This document shows positions 11,185-22,699 of a DNA stretch of 64,000 nt, one piece after another. The notes under the pieces are model-generated. The model was not told the DNA's origin. It searched no databases and saw only the letters and a list, made by a program, of their open reading frames with translations. Where the stretch lies: contig NC_135013.1 of assembly GCF_051020955.1 (NCBI RefSeq), positions 37,943,087 to 38,007,086 of the forward strand. The letters run 5' to 3'. Both the position numbers and the translations under genes were made by a program. How positions within the stretch are numbered: the stretch's first letter is position 1; each line of letters opens with the position of its first letter. The stretch is from Megalopta genalis. Its lineage: Eukaryota > Arthropoda > Insecta > Hymenoptera > Halictidae.

Positions 11185-11433
11185 AGTGCAGGCGACCAGC
11201 AAAACCGCGCGAGATCGCTGCGCGCCGCTCTCCTCTCTTCTCCGCTTTACTCCGGTCCGCTTCTCACCGCTTCGGACCGCGCTGCTCAGCCAAGAGGGCG
11301 ACTCCGGTTCTCGATAAGTAGAGCATGAAGCGTAAGCAAGCGAGAGCAGTCCGGTCCGAGGCAAAATGAAACGACGCTCGGCGCCGAGCGGTGCGGGGCT
11401 GAGTGGGACCCTCGCGAAAACTGGACCACTCAC

Positions 11434-11439
<6 letters not shown>
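11185..11439. other. GC-rich spacer, no gene
   Basis: The frames continue across the MITE border on both strands with no domain. No regulatory site can be assigned. Confidence 0.4.
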
Positions 11440-11489
<50 letters not shown>

Positions 11490-11492
11490 CCA
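11440..11492. repeat. (CT)n microsatellite
   Basis: About 22 CT units ending in TTTCTCTCCC. It encodes only Ser/Leu runs. Confidence 0.95.
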
Positions 11493-11654
11493 CTATCTAT
11501 CTCTCTTTGGAGGACCGGCCTTGTTTACAGTCGGGCCACTTCCGCCGGAAAGCGGACCGCACAGCCGCGTTATTGTTCCCTCGAAGAGTTCGCGAAACTC
11601 TGTCTCCCTCCGTCGTGATATGAACGAACCTTTGATCGACTGCCTCTGTCGCTC

Positions 11655-11702
11655 AATCTTTCTCTCCTTCTCTCTCTCTCTCCCTCTCTCTCTCTTTTTC
11701 TG
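11655..11702. repeat. CT-rich imperfect microsatellite
   Basis: CTCT runs broken by TCC and TTTTT, a second polypyrimidine tract about 170 bp after the first. Confidence 0.9.
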
Positions 11703-12357
11703 TTTCCTATTGGGAATCGATTCGGGATTACGAGATCCTTCCTCGGCCGCCGCTGCTCCTGTTCCTCGAGAGCGGCGAGGAATTTATGGCCCCATTGTTC
11801 TTGCTAAAAGTGGACCAGCAGCAGCTGCCGATGGAAACCGGGCCGCGGCGAGCCGACCGGAGGATGCTTCGAGGAGGAACTGGTTCCGCTGTTTGCGAAC
11901 TCGTCCAGCTACCGTTCGCTCGCCCCGTGAAACTACTCCCGCGTCTACGTATATCCATCCCGAAAGTCTGAAGGATCCCGCGGACCGACCGATTCCCGTT
12001 TCTGCTCGGAAAGTTGCCCGATAATCCCGCAACTCGCGGAACCCGGACAACTTGGATCCCCGATCGCGCGCTATTGACACGTCGAACCGGCGCAATGGCA
12101 GCAGGATGCTGCGAGACCTCGATACCCGGTGAACCCGTCTTACGACCGGCTTAACGCGTCCGATCTGTCGCTGATCCGTTCGAGATCGATTCTTTCCGGT
12201 ACGAGCTCCCCTTCTTTTTTTTTAAGCCGATTCTACACTCGGCCGTGTTTCATTAGCTGCCGGAAGCTGGCGCACTGTTTGATTCCTGTAACTGGCTACG
12301 GTGTTCCGAGATTACAAAATATAAATAATAAATATAGAACCGCGTACCGTTGCCTGA
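11703..12357. other. gene-free GC-rich interval
   Basis: Frames on both strands (76-167 codons) start in or read through the CT tract and show no domain. Nothing else was identified. Confidence 0.45.
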
Positions 12358-12359
12358 TA

Positions 12360-12907
12360 CAGTAATTTATCTCACGTTGTTCCACAGCTTTGGAAAGAAA
12401 CTGGACAACTTTGGAAGAGAAAATACGATTATTTGAGCCTTGCGATAAGTTGAATATGATAATTTGATAACTTGATAACAAGTTGAATATAATTTGATAA
12501 CTTGATAATAAGTTGAATATAATTTGATAATTTGATAATAAGTTGAATATAATTTGATCATTTGTTTATTTGATAATAAGTTGAATATGATAATTTGATA
12601 ACTTGATAACAAGTTGAATATAATTTGATAACTTGATAATAAGTTGAATATAATTTGATCATTTGTTTATTTGATAATAAGTTGAATATGATAATTTGGT
12701 AACTTGATAACAAGTTGAATATAATTTGATAACTTGATAATAAGTTGAATATAATTTGATAATTTGTTTAGTTGATAATAAGTTGAATAATAAGTTGATA
12801 ATCGGCGACTATAAGAACGAGCCGCGAGGCTCGGATAACCGTATCTCCACTTCCCAGATTGTCCGTTTACCTTCCCAAGCCGAGGGACAATGCGAGAGAA
12901 ATTGCTG
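12360..12907. mobile_element. TA-flanked MITE (copy B) expanded by an internal satellite
   Basis: The left end TA-CAGTAATTTATCTCACG, then CCACAGCTTTGG, GGACAACTTTGGAAGAG and ATACGATTATTTGAGCC match copy A (3721). The right end has GCGACTATAAGAACGAG, CCGCGAGGCTCGGATAACC, GTATCTCCACTT and ends GAGAGAAATTGCTG. The centre, which in copy A is a short loop, is replaced by the tandem array 12447-12790. Element length is 548 bp against about 214 bp for copy A. Confidence 0.82.
12447..12790. repeat. AT-rich tandem array with 101-bp higher-order unit
   Basis: The word AAGTTGAATA starts at 12447, 12480, 12510, 12540, 12578, 12611, 12641, 12679, 12712, 12742 and 12780. Spacings are 33, 30, 30, 38, 33, 30, 38, 33, 30, 38. 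The 33+30+38 trimer repeats as a 101-bp higher-order unit (12578, 12679, 12780), with one extra 30-bp monomer in the first cycle. The array sits wholly inside MITE copy B. Confidence 0.93.
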
Positions 12908-13355
12908 CAATTTCAAGAACGATGTTTCCGCAACTTCTTCGGAATATGTGAATCTTGTTTTCATTCGTTGGTTTTTGAAACAGTGCAGCCGATGCAAGCA
13001 ATTCCTTAGTTCGCGGATATAATACACTGTTTTACGCACTTGTGCCGGACAGGTTCCGCCAACAAGGTCACGCTCATCACCGTCTTGCTAGCTAAATCAA
13101 AGCGAGTCGTCGGACGATAATCGGTCAAGCGTCGCGGTGCTTGCGTCACCGTTGCAACGGGGCATCGGTTGTACTCGCAGCTGGTTGACATCGAAGCGGA
13201 AAACGTAGGATTCGATGGAACGCGGGCCGGCTCGGATCCGCGGTGTTCGTCCGCGGATTAAAAGCTGCTAGGAATCGATAATACGCGAGGCGGGCAACGC
13301 GGCAACGTCCTTTGACGCGATTTACCGCGGGAGCTGCCTTTTTGCGCGGGCGTGC
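12908..13355. other. gene-free interval
   Basis: AT-balanced then GC-rich. Short frames only; nothing recognised. Confidence 0.45.
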
Positions 13356-13429
13356 GCCGCTCCGCACTGCTCCTCCGCGCCGCTCCGCACCGCTCCGCAC
13401 CGCTCCGAACCGCTCGGCACCGCACCGCA
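13356..13429. repeat. GC-rich 10-bp minisatellite (CGCTCCGCAC)n
   Basis: Five to six imperfect copies of CGCTCCGCAC, with GAAC and GGCAC variants. It makes Pro/Arg/Ser or Ala/Gly/Glu-rich shadow frames. Confidence 0.9.
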
Positions 13430-14631
13430 TGAATAAAAAGCTCGGCCGGGGATCGTTACGCGGCCGAGCGGGGATTAAAGCCGGCAAAAAATCAAACGGC
13501 CGGACTGCATATTCGCTTTGACATCGGCTCGACGGGGGGCCGGCTTTGCACTTCTGCGAGCCGGAGCGGATGCGCGCGCGAGCACAGCGTTCTAGTCCAC
13601 TAACCCCGCGGTTTGTTGGATTAAATCCGGCGCATTGGGTATCGGGTATCGAGAGAAAGACCGAGACTCTCTTTCAGATCGCCGGCCGCCGTGCGACACG
13701 TCGCCGATATTCTTTTGCCCGCAGCAGCGCAACGGTGAAACAAGCGCCGCCCCCGTTGACGAGGGAAACCGTTACCGGAAACCAGTCGCGCGAATCAGGT
13801 CTCCGTCGTTCGCTCCGTTGACGGAATGCGGTCCTACGAACAGCCGGTGTTCGGCTCGCTTCCCTGGACAGCTGGAGCGAGGATGCTAGTAGCCTGTCTC
13901 TCGCGCCACCGCTAACGGTCTATCTATCTCCGCTAACTGTCAAGACGCGTCGCGCGACACCGGCCAAAACGACTGTCATCGACTCTCCAACGGGGTTTAG
14001 TGGTCCCCTGTCACGGAATCTGTCGCAGTTCGCTTCTGACCAGCGATCACAGGGAAATAGGCTACGCAAGGAGTGGGGGTAGGTGACGCATGCGCCGAGC
14101 GAGAGTCCCGCGCAGCGCCGTGACGCGTCTAGCGCGCGAACATTATCAAAGTTTTATCTTCAGACTGATTAACGATCTTATCGATCAGTGCATCTTGTAC
14201 TTGATGTACGGGCTGAGTGAAGTAACCGGGCCGTGCTGTTCTATTCAGAACAAAGTTGTAGAGGAAAATTTGACACTGTTTAACAAGCTCCGTTATCCTA
14301 TAGGACGATTTCATGTACAAATGGAATCGGAGCGCTTGCAAAGCGTAACTGCACTACTTTTCCAAATAGAACCGTGTATGAGACGTTGGAAGAATTGCCT
14401 GACGTGCAACAAATATTTCGAGAAATCGCGTTCGGTCCGAAGAAAATAGCGAGCGCGTTCTAAAAATTTCACCGACATCGATCGACGCGAAAATAAGCGG
14501 CAGTTTTACCACGGTCGTTGGCGGAGAGTCCGTGAAATGTCGGAAGGAACGACGGACAGATACTAAACCTAAAATTGATCCTAAAACAGATGTTACAATG
14601 AACGTGCCAATTGGGTGGGTGCATCCGCGAG
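13430..14631. other. gene-free; transposon-like patch at 14150-14460
   Basis: 13430-14140 is GC-rich without a gene. 14150-14460 has AT-rich text with ACAAAGTTGTAGAGGAAAAT, a wording often seen inside insect MITEs, but no TIR pair was found. The 119-codon frame here has no domain. Confidence 0.4.
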
Positions 14632-14632
14632 C

Positions 14633-14680
<48 letters not shown>
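14632..14680. repeat. (GA)n microsatellite
   Basis: About 24 GA units with one AAAG interruption. Confidence 0.96.
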
Positions 14681-14681
<1 letters not shown>

Positions 14682-15046
14682 AGAGTTTGATTCGACGCAG
14701 CGTCGGCGTGTTTGCGCAGGAGAACGCGCATTCGCGCGTGCATCGGCAGCCTAGTTATCATTGAAATCACGTGGCGAGCATTAAACCGGAGTAAGTCCGC
14801 ATGCGGGTGACGTCGAAAAATCGTGCGAGTGAGTCGGAAACGTCGAAGCTCGTTCCTGCGAAGTGCACACGCGCGGTTCATTGGCATTCACCGTCGCGAT
14901 CGGTTTCGGGAATTAATAACGAGAGCTCCGGCTCTCGAAAACGGTGTCCGTTCATTCGGTTTCTAATTAGATCGCCGTTGTCCGCGAAATTTCCGCTCTG
15001 AAAACCGATCGGCGCGCGAGAGTATCCGCCGCGATGAGAGCGAAAG

Positions 15047-15050
<4 letters not shown>
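14681..15050. other. GC-rich spacer, no gene
   Basis: Short frames on both strands. No domain or site recognised. Confidence 0.4.
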
Positions 15051-15085
<35 letters not shown>

Positions 15086-15086
15086 G
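15051..15086. repeat. (GA)n microsatellite
   Basis: About 14 GA units ending GGAGAGAGGAGA. Confidence 0.96.
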
Positions 15087-16369
15087 AGATCGAATACGTC
15101 ATCGGATGTTTCGCAAGGCGTCCGCGACGGATTATCGTCGACAGGCTTCGATTAATTGCATCCTATCGCGTTTCTTGCGCCTCGCGGACCCCGTTCTTTT
15201 TGCTGCGGAGCGCAGACCCAGCGTCTATCGTCGTTGTGAGACCGGTTACTCGCTCGAGAAAATTAACCCCTCGCCGATCGGCACGGTCGTGAGCACGATT
15301 ATCGGCTTGGGCGTGCCGGATTCGACGGCGAAAAAGCGGCGTCGATATTAAAAGCTGTTTCGTTGATTGATATTGCTCGCGCGAGGACCTTGGCCAGGTC
15401 CTCTTCTTTCTCTTCCATTTTGCACAAGATGCGAAATCGTTCGCCTTGATCGTTTCTTCTTGTTCAACCGCACTCGGTAGTCGTTCATTAAAGTCGTGTA
15501 ATAAATTCAAGTCGAGTCATGTAATAAGTTCAAGTCGAGGCGTCCTAAACCTTTGCATTTTCTTCATTTTGTGATTTCATAACTAACGGGAAACTTCTCA
15601 TACACATTCAATAAATAAATAAACCTTTGATGAAATATTTATTTATTTGTTTATTGTTTATCGTACGGGATATAGAGCCTTGTTGTACAATATCGACGGA
15701 TAGGGAAGTGACAATCGAACATACAAACCGAGAATAAATAATTCGAAATTATGATAATAATTGTTAATTATAATAATAATTGTCGAAAAATCTAAGGTCA
15801 GACTTCGCTCATAAAAATGAGTAAATCGAGTGGAAAATAGCAAAATCATTGAAACAATTTCAAAATATTATCGCGTTGCTGTAAACTCGCTAAAATTTAA
15901 TTTATTAACAAAGGAATAAATGTCTATGCTGTTTCTATATCTTGCAATTAATGAAAATCATTTTTACTTTGCTTATGGATCCGCAATTTACTTGTAAGCA
16001 TCGATTCTGAATAACAGAGACTGAACGTGGATTAATATTAAAATTTACAAGACCCAGTAAAAGAGAGTAAATCGATGCTGTTATCTATAATTTTGAAAAG
16101 CGATGATATGTCTTTTACAGAAACAATATGTCTGTTCTCTAAAGTTGTCATTTTAAACGTGCTTCAACATAGCTGCGTGTTTTTCGTCGAACCCGATCCA
16201 GCTATAATGTCGACCTAAACGCATAAGAAAATGGTCGTGCATCGTTTAATCGACCTCCCTCGTTAATAGCGTGCGCACGCAGTAAGTCACTTGACTCTGT
16301 CACTTTAAATTGCACGGAAACTGTTGGTCGTGCGAGATAATATTTCTCAGAGAAATGGTCCGATATTGA
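15087..16369. other. gene-free; GC-rich to 15540, then AT-rich
   Basis: Frames up to 115 codons on both strands in the GC part. The AT part has self-complementary runs (ATAAATAAATAAAC near 15611 against TTTATTTATTTGTTT near 15640). No gene. Confidence 0.45.
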
Positions 16370-16387
16370 GGTGTGTGTGTGTGTGTG
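16370..16387. repeat. (GT)n microsatellite
   Basis: Nine GT units. Confidence 0.93.
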
Positions 16388-17334
16388 CTTAGACTCGACA
16401 CAGAGTGCTCTTATTTCATCGAGACATTCGAAATGTAATATCCTGCGGATGCCGCGCGGAGGTCTGGCATCACAATCCCGGCTTTCGAGGCTGGGAAATG
16501 GATCGGAGCTCCGTTCTATATTTCACGAAGGTCTATTTTTTCCAACGATTCCGAAGATACCGGCTCGGCTCGCGTCGCCTGAAGCGCATTAAAATAATAA
16601 GCAGTCGCATTAAAGTGATTACGACGGCGCGACGCGAGGCGAGCCGAGGCGACCGCAGGAGCCGGAAGTTCAAGTGTCCCCGTTTAAGAGGATCCGCGGC
16701 GGTGTTGGTGGTCGGCCATTGTTTTTCTTCCCGTTCTTTTAACAAGCTCAACGAGCGGCCGCGACGTTTTCGCCAGCCGCGGAGAGAGAAGAGAATGGCC
16801 TGCACGTCCCAATGAGCCAACACAATCCGTCGCCTCTCTGGAAAAATCTCCCTCTGTCCCTCTCTCGTTTCCTTGTCCACCTGGAAAGCCCTCCCCCTCT
16901 CTCTCTCTCGCTCTCTCTCTTTCACGCAGCTATTCGCTGTCTCTGTTTCCCGGCCGTTTGCGAACCAGCCCCTCGCTGCTCCCAGGGACTCTACCTCGAC
17001 GCCTTTTGTATTTTCCAGCTGAAGTTCGAGACGAGTTTAAGACCCTGGTTGCGTCGGACCACGAGGAAACTCGAACCTCTGGCTGACGCTGCGAATCGGT
17101 AATTCGCAAGTCGGGACACATTTTTTTCGCCCCGTTTTCGCCTCTGCGATCCCCGAGGAATCAGCTTAGATCGTAACACACTGCGCAGCTTTTTATTTTG
17201 CGGATGTCGTCGCGTTTTTTTTTTTTAGATCAGCGAGCATTTTATCGGCGGCTCGCTTCAATTAGCCGGATTCAAAATAATGGGAAGTCCATATTTCTAT
17301 GGGAGTTTGTTGTAATAAAAAACAATGGATGCAC
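16388..17334. other. gene-free GC-rich interval with CT tract
   Basis: 16893-16922 is a CT-rich tract. The frames 16405-16815 plus and 16533-16925 minus overlap on opposite strands without domains. A T10-type run is at 17213-17226. Confidence 0.45.
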
Positions 17335-17338
17335 TTAA

Positions 17339-17578
17339 CCCGTTGCACTCGAGTGGTGACTCTGAGGCACCACTAAAATTTGTTATATCACGCTTTAAGA
17401 TAACTTTTACATTAACATAGTTTAGATTCAAAAACATTGTTAAGAATGTAACTGTTGGGCGAGTCCCAAGTGTCAGTTTCATGTGCATAAAATGCATTTT
17501 GCCATATAAAATAGAAATACTATAAGTTAGAAAAATGATTCTATATTTTAGGGTTCAAATAACTTCGAGTGCAAAGGG
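17339..17578. mobile_element. piggyBac-like TTAA MITE, TIR CCCTTTGCACTCGA (copy B)
   Basis: TTAA (17335-17338) is followed by CCCGTTGCACTCGAGTGG, and the right end ACTTCGAGTGCAAAGGG is followed by TTAA (17579-17582). The left subterminal GGTGACTCTGAGGCACCACT matches the inverted right end of copy A and the left end of the 58789 copy, so orientation can be assigned. 240 bp, non-coding. Confidence 0.9.
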
Positions 17579-17640
17579 TTAAGATCACGTGGTATCCGCG
17601 TTAGGTGAGACCGACCGCGGTCCATACCATTTTATGCCCC

Positions 17641-17820
17641 CCCCCTCTCTCTTTTTCTTTCTTTCTTTCTTTCTCTCCCTATCACTCTTTCTTTTTCTCT
17701 CACTCTTCCTTTTTCTCTTTTTCTCTCTTTCTTTTTCTCTTTTTCTCTTTCTCTCTTTATCTCTCTTTCTCTCTTTCTTTCTTTCTTTCTCTCTCTCTTT
17801 CTTTCTCTCTCTCTTTCCCA
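17641..17820. repeat. 180-bp polypyrimidine tract (CTTT/CT)n
   Basis: Almost pure C/T on the plus strand, mixing (CTTT)n, (CT)n and TTTTTCT units. Frames through it read Phe/Leu/Ser (plus) or Lys/Glu/Arg (minus) and are artefacts. A mirror-repeat polypurine/polypyrimidine tract of this size can adopt triplex (H-DNA) structure. Confidence 0.95.
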
Positions 17821-18348
17821 TACAAGCACGAGCCTCGGTCCAAAGATGACACACAGACAAGAGTTACCAATACAGCAAAACGGGTACCATAAACGATTTA
17901 AAAATGTTATAAAAAAATTGCCGAGAGCCATCCTTATTTCCACGACGTGCTCGAGGCTGCTCCCTTTAAATCAGTGTAGAATAGAGGACTGCTGCCTTTC
18001 CTTCTGCATTCCTGTTCCGCAGAGATCCCAGCGGACCGCTGCGGAATTCTCGGAAGAAGTCGAAATGGTCGGTCAAGGGCTCGCCCTTGATGGGACACGG
18101 TGTATCGTTCTGGGTCCACACATGTCGAGCACCTCCGTGAAACAGATGGTCCCCAGACTTTTGACTGGAGCAAAAAGGGCTAAGGCAAGTTGCCGTGCCA
18201 GCATAGAGATGAGAGGAAGAGAGGAAGAGAGAGAGAGAGAGTCAGCAGCCCGCACTGATTTGGCAGCTGTCGAACACGTTCGGCACTCGTCCAGCTGCCA
18301 CGTTAATTTTCCTGTGCGCCGTTGCCGTGGGGCTGCAATTACGTCCGC

Positions 18349-18352
<4 letters not shown>
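17821..18352. other. gene-free; short GA tract at 18209-18241
   Basis: A 181-codon frame (17846-18391) ends in a CT tract and has no recognisable domain. Opposite-strand frames overlap it. 18209-18241 is an imperfect GAGAGGAA/GA run. Confidence 0.4.
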
Positions 18353-18379
<27 letters not shown>

Positions 18380-18387
18380 GCTCTCTT
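18353..18387. repeat. (CT)n microsatellite
   Basis: About 16 CT units with one GCT interruption. Confidence 0.95.
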
Positions 18388-19384
18388 CTAGTCCAGGACC
18401 AACTAATCGGTATACAATCTGGGAGGCAAATCCACAAGGATCCGACAGGAAGTTTTCGAGTGTCTCCCGCCGGATAATTGGAATGTCCTGCGATATGTTC
18501 GGCCTCGAAGGATCGCTTAATGGTACTTAAGGGCCAAAACACACTTGCAGGCAATGCTCGAGTCGCGGTCGATCCGTGCAAGTCCTACCGTTCACAGATG
18601 CACATGTTTTATATCTTGAACGAAGCAACATATTTTACAACTTAATATAACTGTCTGATATTTTATAAGTTACGTCAATTTTTGTAAAGTGATACAACTT
18701 TAAAATATGCCGGAAACGTTCTCGCACAAGTAGTCCAAATTAATAGTACAAATCAAATGAAAAAATATGTATATGCGGGCAAGACCGGACCGTGCCTTGC
18801 CCGTAAGTGAGTTTTGGCTCTAATCATGCTGTTTATTTGGAAGCAGGCCTCCACTCGGAAGGAACGTTCGTGGAAAAGGCGTTCTCCGCTCGGCGGGATG
18901 GAAATATCGGAATGCCAGGATAAACGGTCGCGAATCCTGCGAAACGCTCGAACCGGGAGCGATCCGAGACTCTCGAATCCCTCTGGAACGACCACTCGAT
19001 CGTGCACGCTCCGTGAGCCCCGAAAATCGCGCGCGAAAACCGGCCCACCCCTGGGTCACCCCTAGGCCCACCCCCGGGTCACCCGCTCCGGGATATTCGG
19101 AGGGTGCGTTTATCGTCGCGCGAGGATTCCGCGCGGCAGCCAAGGAGAGTTTATTCGATATTCCGCTCGCGGAGAAACCTGTCCTCCCCGCTCTCGGCTG
19201 TTCTCCGCGCCCCTTCGCCAGCTCACCAACCCCGTCGGGCTTCGTTCGTCCTTCGTCGGATCCGCAGCGAGCCTGACTCGAATTTTTTATTAAATCCTCG
19301 GCACTCGATAATGGCGACTTCTCGTGTGTATCGAGATGAAATGCAATTTTCATCGGCCGTGTACACTCCGCGGGGCGAAACCCC
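18388..19384. other. gene-free; 22-bp duplication at 19042-19085
   Basis: GCCCACCCCTGGGTCACCCC and GCCCACCCCCGGGTCACCCG stand in tandem. Frames of 71-177 codons lie on both strands without domains. Confidence 0.45.
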
Positions 19385-19437
19385 CTTCTCTCTTTCTCTC
19401 TCTCTCCCTCTCTCCCTCTCTCCCTCTCTCTCCGTGC
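19385..19437. repeat. CT/CTCC-rich microsatellite
   Basis: CTCTTT, CTCTCC units in about 50 bp of pure pyrimidine. Confidence 0.93.
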
Positions 19438-19721
19438 GCCCGCGGGGTTTATTTAGCCTCCCTCCCACGCCTTCCGATTCGATGCTCGCTGCTTGCCCTC
19501 CGAGCAGCCACCCTCGAGCTCTCACCTTGCCCGCAACCCTTCCATCGAATCTCAAATAAAATCATTTCGGCCCTTTCCCCGACACCGCTCAGCCCCGGCT
19601 TCCTTTGTTCGCGCAGGTGTATCTTGTTTCGCGCGAAATCTCTTTTAGCAACCGGGCTAATAAACCCTTCGACGGCGCGGCAGACCATTTTCTCAACTGT
19701 ACTGTTGACGATTTTTGTAAC
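19438..19721. other. GC-rich spacer, no gene
   Basis: The frames here are extensions of readings through the CT tract. Nothing else was recognised. Confidence 0.4.
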
Positions 19722-19800
19722 TAGACTGCGGATTTTATGTACTAATTGGCAAACGCGAATAGGTGCTACAAGGACAAGATATTGGAAGAATTTAAGATCG
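19722..19800. mobile_element. one-sided GACTGCGGATTTTATG MITE terminus
   Basis: TA-GACTGCGGATTTTATG at 19722-19739 is an exact match to the left end of copy A (6454). The sequence then diverges and no right end is evident, so this is a fragment or a heavily diverged copy. The end coordinate is approximate. Confidence 0.6.
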
Positions 19801-21359
19801 ATGTTGCACTATTACTTAATGAAACTAAACTTAATGAAACCGTTAAAAGGAACAATTGATTTTCATTTAGTTCCTGTTTCTTACAATTGACTTGACATCG
19901 TTTTATTTCGCGTAAAAATTCGCGCTCTAATTATTACAAATAACGCAGTAGTCTTTTCAAATGAACACAATAAAAATCAACGTGAATCTTCGAATGTACA
20001 TGCTATGCTTATTTTTTCCTTTTTTGTATAACACTTTTTTTTTAAGTAACAAAATATTCTTTCTGGATTAGTGCGACATAAAGCAACATAAATCTTCAAA
20101 ATCACAGGTTATTCTTATTGCTTCTTTTTTTTGTTACGAATAACACAATATTCTTTTCAAGTTACCACAATAAGGATCAACGTACATTTTCGAAATTATA
20201 GATTATATTTATTTTATCTTTCTTCGATAACTATTCTGATGAACTGAGATTACAAATCTTCGTTGAAACTAATTACTCAGGAACGACAAAAGTAACGATC
20301 AGTTTTGCATTTAAAAACATCAAGTTAAAAATTTCCTTTAATTTCCTTTATTTCAAGAAAAGTTATTTTAACCTGTCGGAAATCCATTTTGTTTAGCACA
20401 CACAGATTAATTGCGCATCTCTACGATTCAAATAACAATATACGTGTTGGGATAGTTTCCATAATATACCAGAAATTAGCAATGATATCTTCGTTAGACT
20501 TGAATTTCTTTCGAATGTTTCTTTCGATTATTATATCCTAGACTTCGAACCAATTTTTATTAATAGATCACAGCGCGACGCCTCCGTTTCCTTAAAATCC
20601 CACTCGGATCGCTCGGAACAAGTAACCGCGGCGAAGCTGGCGTGCCCGAGAGCCTTCGCAGGCGACCGATGTGTTTTTAACGGATTATCATTCTCGAAAT
20701 AATAGCGCCGGCCGATCGAGGAACACGGTAATTCCACGGAGGCCGGGGCAGGAGCGAGCGCGCACGGTCCCTCGCACGAATTCGACCGCGATCCTCCTGT
20801 GTACATCGTGTGCGGCTCTCACCTTGATTACTCACCTGGGGTTCAGGACAGCAGGTATGCATACCCGCATGTTTGCTCGAATAATTGGGAGGCTATACGT
20901 GCGGCCCCGGAATAACCCCGGAACGGCGCGGTGCGGCGGCGGCCGCGCGCAATCCGCTCGAAATTCAATCTACCTACGCGACCCGACCGATCGTCCCGAT
21001 AAAGATCTGCGCCGCCTATTTGTAGCTTGCGGCCCGGAATCGTTTTACCGGTGCCCGCGATTCTATCCGCGTTATCGCGACATACCGGCGCGTCAATCGT
21101 TTCCCGAATAACCGGCGAGCTTCCTGCCTCCGCGATCTTCGGGCCGGAGCGCCGATCGAAACATTCCGGACCGATCTCGGGCCACGCGTTTCGTTCATAA
21201 TTTCGTTTCGGTTCCACGCGGAACAACGCGGTTTAGGACACCGAAAGCTATTCCGAATGGCGCTTCGAATGTTCGCCGGGGTCCAATTTTATTCGGAACG
21301 ACAGTCTCGTCACAGGGTAAGCGTGTCGATTACTGTGCCGTCCCCTGGTTACTGTGCCC
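19801..21359. other. gene-free; AT-rich then GC-rich
   Basis: 19890-20530 is AT-rich with loosely repeated phrases (AATAACACAATATTCTTTTC-like at 19940, 20045 and 20140). 20560-21300 is GC-rich with overlapping frames on both strands. Near 21328-21358 GGTTACTGTGCC echoes the TIR of the 622 element. No gene. Confidence 0.45.
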
Positions 21360-21550
21360 CAAGGGCGTAGCCAGGATTTCGTTCAGGGGAGGGCAAACAT
21401 AGACTTCAATTTTACGTATGTTGTTCGTCTCTTTGTACGATACGCGAAACAAATAAAAGAAAAATTTTTGCGATATCTGAACAAAATATTTAAACAATAT
21501 TGTATGATTTTCTTGTATATCATATTTAAAACATTTAGCCTGAAATGAAC
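21357..21550. mobile_element. possible DNA-transposon terminus (GGGCGTAGCCAGGATTT)
   Basis: CCCCAAGGGCGTAGCCAGG followed by TTCAGGGGAGGGCAAAC resembles a terminus wording found at the ends of many animal DNA transposons. No inverted partner (CCTGGCTACGCCC) was found. The right border is a guess. Confidence 0.35.
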
Positions 21551-22699
21551 CTTCTAGGATTCCCAGCGAATCTTGTCAAAACTTCGGACTCAAAATTCGA
21601 AATTATTGTACAGGATCAAGATAGCTTTTTTTGTATACTAACTTGTGTAATTATTGTGTCACTTTTCTGCCATTTATTTTCACAAAGTTATTAACTCTAA
21701 ATTTCAGTTCTTTTTACGAATATCGAATATTACGTTAACTTTTCATGTATAATGTTTATAAATTTATGTTCACGTACTAATTAGACCTGCTCTAAGTTGC
21801 ACAAAAACGATTGTTGTTTAATATAATTAAATCCATATAAACTTGAATATTAAAAATTGAAATTATGTGCTTAGTATGTTCACACTTCGTTAGTGATCAG
21901 ACTATTAAATTAGACCTACACACAATAAAGTACCTGTAATCGATCTCTACAAAAAATTGTTTCTCAAAAAGCGTGCAGACTCAGATTCTCCATATTAATT
22001 ACATAATTCTAGAACTTGGCTTCGTCGAATGTAAACTACCGGGGAGCCAAACCGCTTCAATTTTCTCCGTGATTCCTCAGAAGACAGTCTTTTCGCAGCG
22101 CGATCCGCGCTATTCTACTTTTCGATAGTGATTACGGCGAATCCGGCTCGCCAAGAGCAGACCGGCTCCTCTTTCCGTGGTAATCCTGGATGAGAGACGC
22201 GCGCGGGAGAGCTCCGCGGAGGATGAATAAAAAACGATTTTTCGCGTGCTCCTCCGGAAATTGATAATCCGGCGCGAATGAAATTCCGTTTAATTCGAAG
22301 AAATTAAAATCTTGCTCTTGGAACGGTTCCTGCTTTTAGCTTTCGTTTCTGTTATCTCTCTTCCTATCTCGTTTTTCCATGTTGGAGAAGATGAGAGGAT
22401 TTCAAGCTCCGTGCTAATGGCAATGCTCGGAGGATGAAGGTGTTATTAAAATGTTTGCTCCGCAGCGACTCTGTAAAATACCGCACACGTGTTACACGGA
22501 CTCGGGCTTTAGACGCTGGCTGGCTTATAGGAAATGGAGTTGAGCGGTGTCTTAATGAGATTTTATTGTGGTTCAAATGTATCTGCGATGTTTGCAGGAA
22601 TTTTTGCGTTAGCGAAATCGTAACAATGACGACGTTTAATTCATAGAAATGTAATTGTGAAATGCGAATGTTAAATGCGGAAAGGCAGGCTCGTTAATC
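21551..22699. other. gene-free interval
   Basis: AT-rich to about 22010, GC-richer at 22030-22300. The paired 70-codon frames 22364-22576 minus and 22434-22646 plus are complementary shadows. Nothing recognised. Confidence 0.45.

Noticed and set aside
10591..11433. 280-codon open frame on the minus strand, the longest in the window
   Set aside because: It reads straight through the hAT-like MITE at 10979-11184, has no recognisable domain, and is overlapped by plus-strand frames. The shared peptide wording with 49.8 kb is MITE-derived.
17585..17943. Lys/Glu/Arg-rich and Phe/Leu/Ser-rich frames
   Set aside because: They are readings of the polypurine/polypyrimidine tract at 17641-17820.
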